Below are positions 37,601 to 49,300 of a stretch of DNA of 64,000 nucleotides, in pieces. The translations under genes were made by a program, and so were the position numbers. Position 1 is the stretch's first letter. Each line of letters starts with the position of its first letter. The notes beneath the pieces are model-generated. The model was given only the letters and a program-made list of their open reading frames with translations. It ran no database searches and had not been told where the DNA came from. The stretch comes from Sclerurus mexicanus (taxonomy: Eukaryota > Chordata > Aves > Passeriformes > Furnariidae), in contig VWZF01002969.1 in the NCBI GenBank assembly GCA_013396755.1, positions 124,001 to 188,000 of the forward strand, given 5' to 3'.

Positions 37601-40600
37601 TTCTTCCTTTTCCAAGCTATGGAGACTAGAAACTTCAGAAAAAAAACCCATGCTAACGTGCAAGGGCAATACTTTATCACAAGAGATGAGGTTCCCTGTT
37701 CTCTGGTCACAGCAGTGCCCAAGGCACATCAGGAGAAATTCAGACAGCTCGATCCAAAGGCAGTCAGAAGAGCCTGACAGTGGAAGGGCCATTATGCTGC
37801 GACCCTGCACATCCTGAAGAGGCAGAGTCCTGCCGACAGGATACCAGGCTGTGCTGTGACCGTATGACCCTTCCTCCCACTCACTGGTGACATGCAGAAT
37901 TGCCGAGCAACTGCTGCCACAGCTCAACAAAGCTGCCCCAAACACAGTGATCCCTGAAAGCAATGAACAGCCCAAGAGTTCCAGGACTGTTTGAAGCTCA
38001 TTTCATGCAGACACAAATTAGGAGGTGCAAGCTCCACATGGAGATAAAGCATCAGATACTTGATTCTAGCACCCACAGGGAATAGATTCAAAATGAAAAT
38101 GTAACTGTTTCAAAGGCAATTGTTAACCTTTTCCTCCTCATTTAGACTGCTCAGGAGATCCCTATTTTCCTCCTTCATAGTCATACATACAAGAAACTGA
38201 GAATCAGTAACTCCTGTAGATCCACAGGCAGCTGCAACATGAGTGGTTTCGTAGTACTAAAACTACACAGGATACAGGCTGTACCTCTTTTCCATATTGA
38301 CTGCAGACACCCTCAAGCTCTCCTTGCTACTCTTTTCCACCACTGCTGTGCCTTTGGTGGTTCTGGTGGCATAGGAGGGGATAGGCACGTAGCCAGTAAC
38401 TAGGAACACACCAGCTATGTCCAGCAGCACTGCAGCTTGTCTAGGAAACTGCTGTCTCAGCCCAATTTATCTCCCCAAGAGTCTCTTCCTGGATATAAAT
38501 GTCTACCCACGCTTTTGCAGTCCTGACATTAACTTGAAGGGGTCAGTTTGAATTTATTCCATCCATACAGCTGAGACAGAGCATTCCCTGGTGTTCTACA
38601 CACCCAGGGAGTCTCCCAGGGTTAGTGTCCAGCTTCTCTGGGACAGACACAGAGCCCACCACAGCCAGCAGCTCTGGGCATAGAGTTGTACAGGGATTGC
38701 TTGTATAGACAGAACAAGGGCATTCAGCTTCTTTTGACAACTTCTGACTGCTAGCCACTCCGGAGGCTGAAGGCAAAAACAAACAAGCAAAAGAACACAT
38801 TGATGTCACAACTGAGCTGTTAGGCTGTTCCCTCTGAGAATACAAGTAACCCAATATAAACCATGTGAAAACAGTGTGCAAAAAGGAGAAATATTTGCTA
38901 AAACTACTGAATCTGCCAGGGAGCAGCTGCACGCAGTGTTTATATCAGTTAGTCTGCACCAAACAAATTCAAGCTTAAACTGTTTTTAGGGGTTATGTAA
39001 TGTTTTAAAGCTAAGGGACGGGGGCATAAGCTATGACATATTACGGGGACTGAACTATCCAAACTCCTTGGTCTGATCAACTCAGTCAAAACATCCTTTA
39101 CAGAGCTGAGTCAGCAAGATAGTTATCTTACTATCAACTTCCAGGTTTTATTGTTATTCTATTGTTAATCATATTAGTATATTCTAAAAGTACATGTTCA
39201 AGATGAACTGGTCAAAACAGCTGGGGCTGCTAAATCATGCCATTTTCACAATCTCTAATAGTTTATTTACTAACAGATACTGTGTAACAAGATGATGAAA
39301 TAGGAGGTTTCTGAGCCAGTATGCAGACGATCAGTAACTTCAGAATTTAAAGGCAATGCTTGCCAGCTTATGATTCTTTGAACTGACCATAAAAGAGAAA
39401 TCCTTTTTTATGTATGCCTATTAAAATAAAGTGTGTTCTCAGAAGAGTAAAGCAAGTGTCAAATTAATAAGGTGGCGCTTCCAGAAGAGGATGGTGTTTC
39501 ACTTCATAAAAGTCACTATGAATCTACCTATACTCAATGAATATATACTGAGATGAGAAGTTCTTGACCTGTTCATTTTGGGCAAGAAAATAGCACCTGA
39601 AAAGAAATTTCAAGCTCACAAGGACTTTAAAACTTGCTGATAACTTTGGAAATCTAATGATCTTGCCTGGGCTGTTTGCAGTCAACAATTACAAAGGACA
39701 AGTATTAACACTGTCCATTCTCACCCCCGTTCTTTCCAAATTCACACAGCAGGAAAACACACTAATGACAACTAGGAGAATAAGTCCTGCTTTAGTGATA
39801 GAAGTCCAGTACAGAACAGAAGACAGACGCAAAGGTATCGACAGGAAGAAAGGGTGAGAAAGAAGGCCCAAATTAAGAAATGGTGACATGTTGATGACTA
39901 TAGCACAAAACACTGCACAAACCCCAGATGGACAATCAAGCGTGATCCTCATCTGTGCCCCCGAAGGCAGGCTCCAGTCTGGGAGGGTGCACAGGCATGT
40001 ACAGATACATGTATGGGCACACAGTCAGGATGTTGCCAGTTTCATGGAACTGATGTAAATGATAAAATATTTCCTACACAAACTAAATGTGGTAAGACTC
40101 ACGACAAGATTGCAACAAAGAGTTGTGATTTATCACCTTATAAGTTTAAGCTGCTGCCCACCCCTGAATCCGGGGAAGGGGAGAAAAAGCGCAAAGGTTT
40201 TCATGTTGTGCATTGCAATGCTACAATTTCACATCAGCAAGAGGCATTTACCTTTAGCAGCAATTCATGTCTGCAACATCCAATAATTCAACTATGAATG
40301 TACTGCACTTCCAACTCTTCTCCTTCACTTGAAGCAGTAACACAAAACACATAACATGCTGTGATCTAGTTTGATGGCTACAAAGGCTCTCTCTGATGTT
40401 ACTGTAGACACTTCAAGTCCAAACACCTTTACAGGAGTTTCCATCAAGCTGCAATCCACTTCTGAGGTTAACAACCGTTCCTGACACATCTCACGCAGTC
40501 AGCAGCAGGTGACTGACTAGGGTCAGAAGAACAACTACCATACAGAAGCAGCAGCTTAACACGTGTAAGACACATACAAAAGTCAGATAAATTAAAACAG

Positions 40601-43600
40601 TTGTATAGCAATAAAAGAGAAACCTTTCATTTAGCAGAAGGGTTATTCAGAGTACAGATTTGATAATTACTGAAAAACAAATTTTACTGGCTTTCTTAGT
40701 TTAATATTCAGTTCTAGTTTTGGCTTCGCTTTTTCAATATACTGTGATGTGATTCACACAGCATGTAAGGAAACACCAAGACCAGGATGGTTAATCTAAC
40801 ATAAAAGATAAAATGGTAGTATCTGCTGGACTACTAGATAGCCTTTTTTGAGGAAGCCAATATAAAAGAGACTGAGTAGTCTAACAGAGAACACTTGGTT
40901 GTAAACAATTCCTCTAGGCAATAACATCCTGTTTTTCTTTTGTTCCAGTTAGATAGGTCAAGAATCAACTACCACTAAAGTCAGGAAAAAAAGCATCAAA
41001 GCTTATTACAATGACAAAACACTACAGCAGCATCACCTTTAAAGACAGTGGCAATATGAGGAACTATATATTACGGCCTTCTTAAGCTTCACATCATGTC
41101 TGCATATACTTCTCATTTGAAAGAAAGTATTTCCCACAGAATGGGGAGCCTTAGCTGGAGAAAAGTAGTTCCTGCAATAAGTAGACCTTGCAAGTGAAGC
41201 AGACAGATACTATCATTTAGCCGTGCCCTAAAGTAAGTTTTTTTCAGCATCATCAGTTCAGTTCACCAGGAGATGGAAAATGGGAAGGAGACTTTGATGT
41301 CTTGCCCACTGCTTCCCCTTTCTCTCCCCTCTACAGTTTTGTGTTCATAAATAAGAAAGGCTTATCTTTCAAGAAATGCTGGCTAGAGATGGTATTTAAC
41401 ATCTGCATTTAACTGCAAATTAAGGAAAATAATCAAGAAGACAAAAGTCCACTAGTGGAGTTACAGAATTTAAAACACACACACACACAAAAAAAAAACA
41501 AACACACAAGCAAACCCCAACCAACCACCAAGCAATTTTTCAACATGTGCAACCCAATATCCACAACACTCCCACTGTTTGTTAGATCAGTGTTAAAAAA
41601 AAGGCTTTAAACTAACAACACAAAACAAACCCAGGCACATAAAATAACTTCTGGAAACCACTAGATCTACATAAATTATATTGCTGTTCAAAAAAACTGA
41701 ACCAAATCCAGAACAAAACCAGAAAACCTCTCAAGCCAGCAAGCATCACTATTTCTGCAAGTGCCTTAACCAATCCAGATACACTGGATTCCAGAACATG
41801 CTTTGCAATGGTCAAGTCCTCCAGAGCCCAGAAAAAACGGAGAGCAGTTCTGAAGCACGGAGTCGTGCACGTCTGTCACTCTCTGTTGGAGTGCCCGTAC
41901 CAGGGCAGAGTCACAGGGAGCAGACAGACAAGACAGCTCCTACAGAGGTGCTGGGGAGAGCATGGGCTTTGAACAGCAACAGAAGCGCTGGGCTGCCTCA
42001 AGGTCAGGCACAAATAAGCCAAACAAAACTAGTGGTTTTGTCAGAAGCAAACCAGAGGAAGACTAGGCCGTGCCAGTCTCTGAAGTAACATCTGAAGGAT
42101 TTCTGGTCGTCAGCATCACCTCCAAAAGACAGCAACGTGAGAAGGTTTGCTAAATAACCATAAACAACCTACTCCAGTAGTAGGTCCTAAAGGAATATAA
42201 CAATGTATCTAAAGCTTTCCAGAATGAAATACCACATGCTTATGAGAAGTCTTATGCGAGCTGCAGTAAACAAGAACACTTGTCCTACACAGGACAGCTC
42301 TCAAGTGACTGAGAAAGCTGAAGTGGAAAAGGCATTCAAGTGGGAACCGTATTTTCGCCTGTGAGAAGTTTACATTTCTACTTTGATCCTGAAACCGATT
42401 AAACATAATAGACACAACATGTCTGAAAAGCTATCTAACTGAGAATGTTATTTAGGCAACACTAAAAGAGCTAAGCAAAATAAGAAGTCCTTAATTCAGG
42501 CTGGGAGTGTAAGAACTCTGACACATAGAAATATTTCACTTAAACTGGTTACAAAATACATGTATATAGACAAGCAGTGTCATTCTATTGAAAGCCATTC
42601 CAAAGCCCTACAGTACAAGTACTCTTTGGCAATTATATTTTTAACATGGCAAACCACTGAAAAAACATAATTCCTTCTGTAACCAAAGAAATAACAGTGC
42701 ATTAGCTGATATAACAACAGTTCTTCCTTCAGTCTTTGAAAGATCATTCCACAATTACTGTTTGAAAATGCTGTATTTAGTATTACAGTCAACTGTCACA
42801 AGAACACAGTAAGTGTAAGTGAACACCTTGTCAGAAAACACTTGATCAAAGTGCTTAATCTACAGAAATCCATGTCTTAACAACCTGAAAGTTTTGTATG
42901 ACAAAGCCCTTCAACCAAAACCCTGCAGGTACAGACACTCAACCTCAGCAATGCCATTTAAGAGCACCGTGAGAGAAGTCTGACCTGGAGGTGGGAAGTA
43001 CACTTCATGGATTTCTTTCCTCTTTGTAAGAAGTTAATATGAGGATAAAAATTAACTTGGTTTTCATATTATTAAGTATCTTTATTTGTCTCTTGCTAAG
43101 ACTCTGCTCTGAATACAGAGCTATTAGTTTTTCCACCCGATCTTACCAGTGCTCATGATTTCAATACTCAGCTAAGTCATAAGATGTCCTATGGGTGACA
43201 GAAAGATACTTTCAAAGAAGAAAAACTGAACCAGAGAAATTAAGAACAACTGCATCTGCTAGATTCAGGCACTACAACTTAGATACCTACATACAGCACA
43301 TACAAGAATCCACTGTGGGTTCCTTTTCATATCAGCTTCTTTTTCTTTCAGGAACATCATATTAACAATCCTTTATTAAGTCCAAGTGATTAATACACCA
43401 TTACCCAAGAAATCTGTCATAATTGACTAATCTGCATGGTGGGGGAGAATCCACACTCTAATACTGCATTCAGCTGTCTCAACAACTATGCCAACTTCCC
43501 CTCACCTGCCTTTTTTATTTTATTAACTATTTATTAATAATGATTATATTTACCATATGATCATACCCAAAAGCTGCAACAAGTAAAGCAGTTTTCAGAC

Positions 43601-45037
43601 AACATTGCTTTCTTTTACCAGACAATTTTAATTCATACCCCAAGTAAATCCACCTTGGAGAACAGGTCACAGAGCAGCCCTGGGGAAGCAGCAGTGTGCA
43701 GACATAAACTACAACAAGCCTGCCAAACAAGGTGGGGGGCACAGAGAACTCCTTGATGATACTTTCAGTATGACTTGGGTTTCTCACTGCGCATACAGAG
43801 AATTACAACAAAAACAATCTTCTACATTTAAACTCTGGGAAGACAGAAGAAGACCATCCAGGGAGGAAGAACTCTATTTTGTATTCTAGTATCCTAGGCA
43901 AAAGCAGCTGGCAGAGCAGTTCTCCTATAACCCCAAGATCATTTGTTCTGTCATTTATGCGACATGTGAATCAGTAAGTACCCACTGAATATTAAAGTCT
44001 CAGCATTTTTCACAGTTGTAACTTGAAAAAGTTTGGCTAAGCTTTTGAATTATGGAAAAAGTTGGATCTGATAGATTTGTTACATGCTCAAACTTCCTCC
44101 GCCTTCCTTCAGCTGTTCCAAAGGAACATATTTATGTTCAAAAGGATACAGGGAAGACCAGAATCGTTCCATTTTAAGCAGATCTCAAAATACTTTCCCC
44201 ACAGCGAGGGAGGCTAAGAAACAGCTAAACTGAACAAAGCTTAATAAAGTTAAAATAGAGAGCCTAAGGCATGGAATGTTTTAGCCCAACTACATAGCCT
44301 CAAAAAGTTACTAGCAGCTGAAAACAGGATCTTGCAATAGGAAGTGTTATGCAACCCTTGGAGCATGCAGTGCTAATTTTCTATTAGAAATCCTATGTAA
44401 TTCAAATATTAGGATGAAATAAAAAAGATAATTTAAGAGCTCTGTAGTTACTTCTCCAGAAGTAAAGCGCACCTTGAGAAAGAGAGCCATGCTAACAGAC
44501 TAGGAATAACATGTCAGAGCTTTAACAAACCGAATTCCTGTTAGGGATGCAACAAGTGTGCACTGACACAGAGATCATCACCCACTGCCTGAACACAAAG
44601 AGCTGATAAAGAGAGTATTGGTAAAATATCCTGTTGGCTCAAAGACAGTATTACTGACATTTCACACAGGTCACCCAACAGCTTTCAGACAGATACAGCT
44701 TTCAGTCTTCCTGCACTTGCAATTAAAACAAAAAGCGGCTTTCTCTTCTCTTGATAAAGTTAACTATTCCGCAATATCCCGCCCTACGCACAAGCCACGG
44801 CTGCGATGCAAAACTCACCCCACCTGCCTACAGCCTATACACAGTAACAGGTACATCAGTCTCAGCCACCTTATGAACATCCACGTGCTCAGGACCTACG
44901 ACCTCGGGACAGAGGCCGCCGCAGGAGTCACTTCCAGTCCCCCACGGGTTTATTGCCAAAAACCCCGGAGGGCAGACGGGATTCCCCGCTCCTGGGGCAC
45001 TGCCCGCGGCCAAGCCCGAACAAAGACCCGGCTCCTC
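34620..45037 (-). other. NEDD4: NEDD4 intron 1
   Basis: Ten kilobases contain no supported exon. A GC-rich block at about 34910-35440 has overlapping open frames on both strands, none with a recognisable product. A CA/A-rich microsatellite lies at about 41474-41510. Frames at 37523-37975 (minus, 150 codons) and 41681-42088 (plus, 135 codons) look like chance. CpG density rises from about 44880 toward the gap, which marks the edge of the promoter island. Confidence 0.75.
41474..41512. repeat. (CA)n and A-rich simple repeat
   Basis: About eight CA units run into a poly-A stretch and more ACA units, in NEDD4 intron 1. Confidence 0.9.
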
Positions 45038-46050
45038 NNNNNNNNNNNNNNNNNNNNNNNNNNNNNNNNNNNNNNNNNNNNNNNNNNNNNNNNNNNNNNN
45101 NNNNNNNNNNNNNNNNNNNNNNNNNNNNNNNNNNNNNNNNNNNNNNNNNNNNNNNNNNNNNNNNNNNNNNNNNNNNNNNNNNNNNNNNNNNNNNNNNNNN
45201 NNNNNNNNNNNNNNNNNNNNNNNNNNNNNNNNNNNNNNNNNNNNNNNNNNNNNNNNNNNNNNNNNNNNNNNNNNNNNNNNNNNNNNNNNNNNNNNNNNNN
45301 NNNNNNNNNNNNNNNNNNNNNNNNNNNNNNNNNNNNNNNNNNNNNNNNNNNNNNNNNNNNNNNNNNNNNNNNNNNNNNNNNNNNNNNNNNNNNNNNNNNN
45401 NNNNNNNNNNNNNNNNNNNNNNNNNNNNNNNNNNNNNNNNNNNNNNNNNNNNNNNNNNNNNNNNNNNNNNNNNNNNNNNNNNNNNNNNNNNNNNNNNNNN
45501 NNNNNNNNNNNNNNNNNNNNNNNNNNNNNNNNNNNNNNNNNNNNNNNNNNNNNNNNNNNNNNNNNNNNNNNNNNNNNNNNNNNNNNNNNNNNNNNNNNNN
45601 NNNNNNNNNNNNNNNNNNNNNNNNNNNNNNNNNNNNNNNNNNNNNNNNNNNNNNNNNNNNNNNNNNNNNNNNNNNNNNNNNNNNNNNNNNNNNNNNNNNN
45701 NNNNNNNNNNNNNNNNNNNNNNNNNNNNNNNNNNNNNNNNNNNNNNNNNNNNNNNNNNNNNNNNNNNNNNNNNNNNNNNNNNNNNNNNNNNNNNNNNNNN
45801 NNNNNNNNNNNNNNNNNNNNNNNNNNNNNNNNNNNNNNNNNNNNNNNNNNNNNNNNNNNNNNNNNNNNNNNNNNNNNNNNNNNNNNNNNNNNNNNNNNNN
45901 NNNNNNNNNNNNNNNNNNNNNNNNNNNNNNNNNNNNNNNNNNNNNNNNNNNNNNNNNNNNNNNNCACGGCCCCTCACGGCCCCTCGGGAGCGGGCACGGG
46001 CGGCAGCAATCGTTCCCGGGGGTTTGCACTGCCGAGATCTGTTTTCACAG
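44880..46050 (-). promoter_or_regulatory. NEDD4: Probable NEDD4 canonical CpG-island promoter (mostly in gap)
   Basis: The sequence on both sides of the gap is CpG-rich (44885-45037 and 45965-46030, with repeated CACGGCCCCTC units at 45965-45984). It lies upstream of the first visible canonical exon. The Kozak and coding part of exon 1 are not visible on either flank, so they should be inside the gap. The assignment is by position and composition. Confidence 0.6.
45038..45964. other. Assembly gap (927 N)
   Basis: This is a run of N. Both flanks are the most GC- and CpG-rich sequence in the window, so the missing bases are probably GC-rich. It most likely hides NEDD4 canonical exon 1 with its start codon and the transcription start. 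Reading frames spanning it are artefacts. Confidence 0.98.
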
Positions 46051-46310
46051 ACTCTGTTAGGTTGGGAAAAACCCCTGAGATCATCCAGCCCAACCTACGG
46101 CACAACAACCACCACGTCCACTAGAGCGCGGCACCGAGTGCCACGTCCAGTGTTAAACACCCCCCGGGCAGCCCGTTCCAGTATCTAATAGAACTCTCTG
46201 TGGAGAAATTCTCCCCGACGTCCTCCCCTGCCGCAGCTTAAGACTCAAGACTGTTTTTGCATCCCTGAGGGCCAGGCCCAGGGTGAGGAGCTCTTGCCTA
46301 AACCTCTCAC
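46045..46310 (-). mobile_element. CR1 LINE fragment, 5'-truncated, 3' end at about 46045
   Basis: The + strand reads a degenerate octamer tail (ACAGACTCTGTT), then AGGTTGGGAAAAACCCC, GAGATCATCCAGCCCAACC, GGGCAGCCCGTTCCAGTATC, GTGGAGAAATTCTCCCCGA and CTGCCGCAGCTTAAGACTC. This is the recognisable reverse complement of the 3' portion of avian CR1 retrotransposons. It retains no coding capacity. It directly borders the NEDD4 promoter island. Confidence 0.85.
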
Positions 46311-49300
46311 ACCCAGGGAGGCTGAAATTGCTAAAATTCGGGTGAAAGTGAGAGGATAAAATAGTTGTCAATGCACAGAAGGGACCTTGCCCTCCAGGAG
46401 GAGGCAGAGCCGGGCGGAGGAAGGAAATCCCGGCTGTGTGAGGACCTGACCTGACCCAAGCAGGGAGAATGCCAGAGGACAGAAAAAAATAAACTGTCTG
46501 AAATCAGAGCAACAAAGTTGTCACGACTTTCCCCAAGAGAAAAGTCTCCCCGCTCCGGCCCCCAAGGGGCTCGGCACACCGTGGTAAGGGACAGGACCCT
46601 TGGGATGGGCCCTGGGTGCCATCCCCGAGCCACCGCTCAGTGGCACTTCCCTGCTGCCGCCCACCCTCCCTTGGGAGGACCTGCTCCCCTGGTGGGTTTG
46701 GAAACGGCTTGAATTCTCGCTGCTTTCAGCAGCTGCCCGAGAGTCAGTCGCCCAGGAGCCCCTCCTGCCCACCAGCCCTCCCAGCAGCAGCGGACAACAG
46801 CAAGAGCTGTGCTAAAAAAGCTGTCAGTGAAGCAGGTTGGTTTCACCTCAGCTCTGTAGCCATAAACCTCTCTACAAGCCTGGGCCAAGCTCCTGGAGGC
46901 ACTGCAAGTGCAGAGAGCACACCTTCATCTTAGGATGGACACGTGGAAAATCACATGTCACTAACAAGGAACAACTGTAGCAGCACCTGTGCTGGGCCGG
47001 AGCCAGAGTCTTTCGTCATCTTTCAGCTTATCCAACCTGGCTCCTCACGACCTGGGTGACCTACTTCTGTCATCATCCCGTGAGGAAACTCCTTCCTTTC
47101 CAAAGCAAAGACCCCGGCTCAGCTCTTTGGACTGTGACCCAGGCAGAGCACATAACACCCAGGTAACTAACACCTCCTCAGTGGGCTCAGGCAAGCCTGT
47201 GCCCGCTATCACACACACTTGTGCTCTCCTCCCACAGGTGAGCTGGATGCTCCAAGGAAAGGCAATCTCAACAGCAACACCAGTTTGTACATGTCCCAAA
47301 ATCACTGTAGGGCATTACCTATGAAAAATCAGATCAGTGTCTGACAAATAGACAAAGTGGCATTTGGGCAAGTGTGTCTTCATAAATAGATTTACATGGG
47401 GAAACAATGTCTGTTACAAGATCAAGAGAAAGTTTGGGGAAAAATCCAGATAAGCTTTTGGGTTATTTCAAAAGAAACAACCCTCTTCTCTTTCTGGGTT
47501 GACCCTCTGGACACCCAACATTTCTCTTCAATTCCTTTCACTCAGCATTGCCTACAGCACTCTTACAGCACAAGTTTAGAGGCTTGTTCAAACTGAAGTT
47601 CCCGGGTGACAGCCAAGCAAGGAAAATCTGCCTAACTTACAGCAGGCATGATTTTTAGGTCCAGTAGTTATGATTAGTAAATTGTTCTTACAGCTTGCTA
47701 GAAAAAGCATGTGGGTTTGTGGTTGTCAAGCATGAATACTTGGTTTTGAAGTGCTCTCTCTTATACTCTGCTAGAGCGTACAAACCATGTCAGTCAGAAA
47801 GCATCAGAGCCCCAAAAGCTCATGGTTGAGGGGTTTTTAAGTTTTTTTTCAGGATTGTATTGGTTGGTCTAATAAAAGACACTGGTTTATTTCTCCCTAT
47901 AAATCTCTTATTATACATTACTGTCACTAGCCTGAACTCTGCTCAGTCTCATCTTCTCTGCACAGTGATCTGTAAGAAGAAGTGTCCTAAAGTCCTGTTT
48001 AACAAAGGTTTTGTTGTGACTATTTTATTAGCACATTACTTACTAAGCTTTTTTTGTGAGACATCAAAACTCAAACAATGAAATTCTAAGTAATGTGCCA
48101 TTTCAATGAGTTTGAAATTTATAATAATGCCCTCTTGATATTTACAACAGGACATTAACATAATCAATTTGTTATATCTTTTTAAGTGGCAGAATGTACC
48201 ACAGCACTGACTCATTTCTTGTGTGGAAAGACCACTGATTGTCCAGAGCACGAGTTACAACACCATCAATGCCCAAATCCATAAGTAGATGACCTGCTAT
48301 GAACAGGTCTGACAGACAGAACTTGTGTTTCTGGGGTTGTTACCAGAGACATCCATACACTAAGGTAAGGTCTATGTACATTTTCAGTGGGATCAATAGT
48401 TATCTTCAATATTTCAGCAAGATACATAGCAATTCACTCAAAAGAGAATAATTTTAAATTATTCTTTTACTTAAATACAAGGGAACATAAACCACAACCT
48501 GTTTGTTAACAAACATTGTTCTTATGTTAGATATATACCTCCACCATTTAATATTTTATCATCCTATGCCATTGCAAACTACTAGTGGAAAACAGCTCCT
48601 CTGAAAGCAAATAATTGATTTTCAGTTGCAGAGAATAACCTGCATTTGGATCATCTGAGTATGATGGAACTCTTTGTATATCCAGACCATTAAAAACATA
48701 TTAATATTTTATCTCATTACTCCATCCCAATAGTGAGTTGCCATCTGGTAACAAAGAAATTTGACTTCTCTTGCCATCTAAATTAACCTTCAGTCTCATG
48801 AAAGATCAAAAATTCACAAACTTTAAAAATATTTTCCATCTCTTAGCTGATGGTATTCATCCTGTCAGACCCAATTTGTGGTTTGAATTTTATATACATT
48901 TACAATATTTGGTTTGCTCCTTTATCAGAGATGCTTTTTAGGCCAAAGATAATACTGAACCATAATACTGAACTACTTTGGAAAAAAAACCCAAAAACCA
49001 AAAAACAAAACCAAAGCAGTGTTTGTTCTTAAAGGAGGAATTATGTAGATTTGTTTCAGAATTCCAAAGTTTTATCATAATAATCTTTAGCTTAATATAC
49101 ATTAACTCTAGTCGTGGTTAAGTGACAAATGTTAGGACATTAAGTGACATCAAAGTATATTTTATGTTATTAAATATAGGATACACTTTTGCTACAGAGG
49201 ATTTTAAATCAAATTAGATACATTATCTTCACTGGTCTTCCTTTAAACCAAAGGAATCAGAAGTCATTTTAACCACAATTAAAAAAACAGATGCAAATGG

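Noticed and set aside
37523..37975. 150-codon open frame, minus strand, in NEDD4 intron 1
   Set aside because: No domain, low-complexity chance composition (Ser, Leu, Cys), no splice or promoter context.
41681..42088. 135-codon open frame, plus strand
   Set aside because: Antisense in intron 1, no similarity to a known family and no regulatory context.
44618..46188. Long open frames of 349-480 codons on both strands around 45 kb
   Set aside because: They exist only because the 927 N do not generate stop codons; visible flanking residues match nothing.
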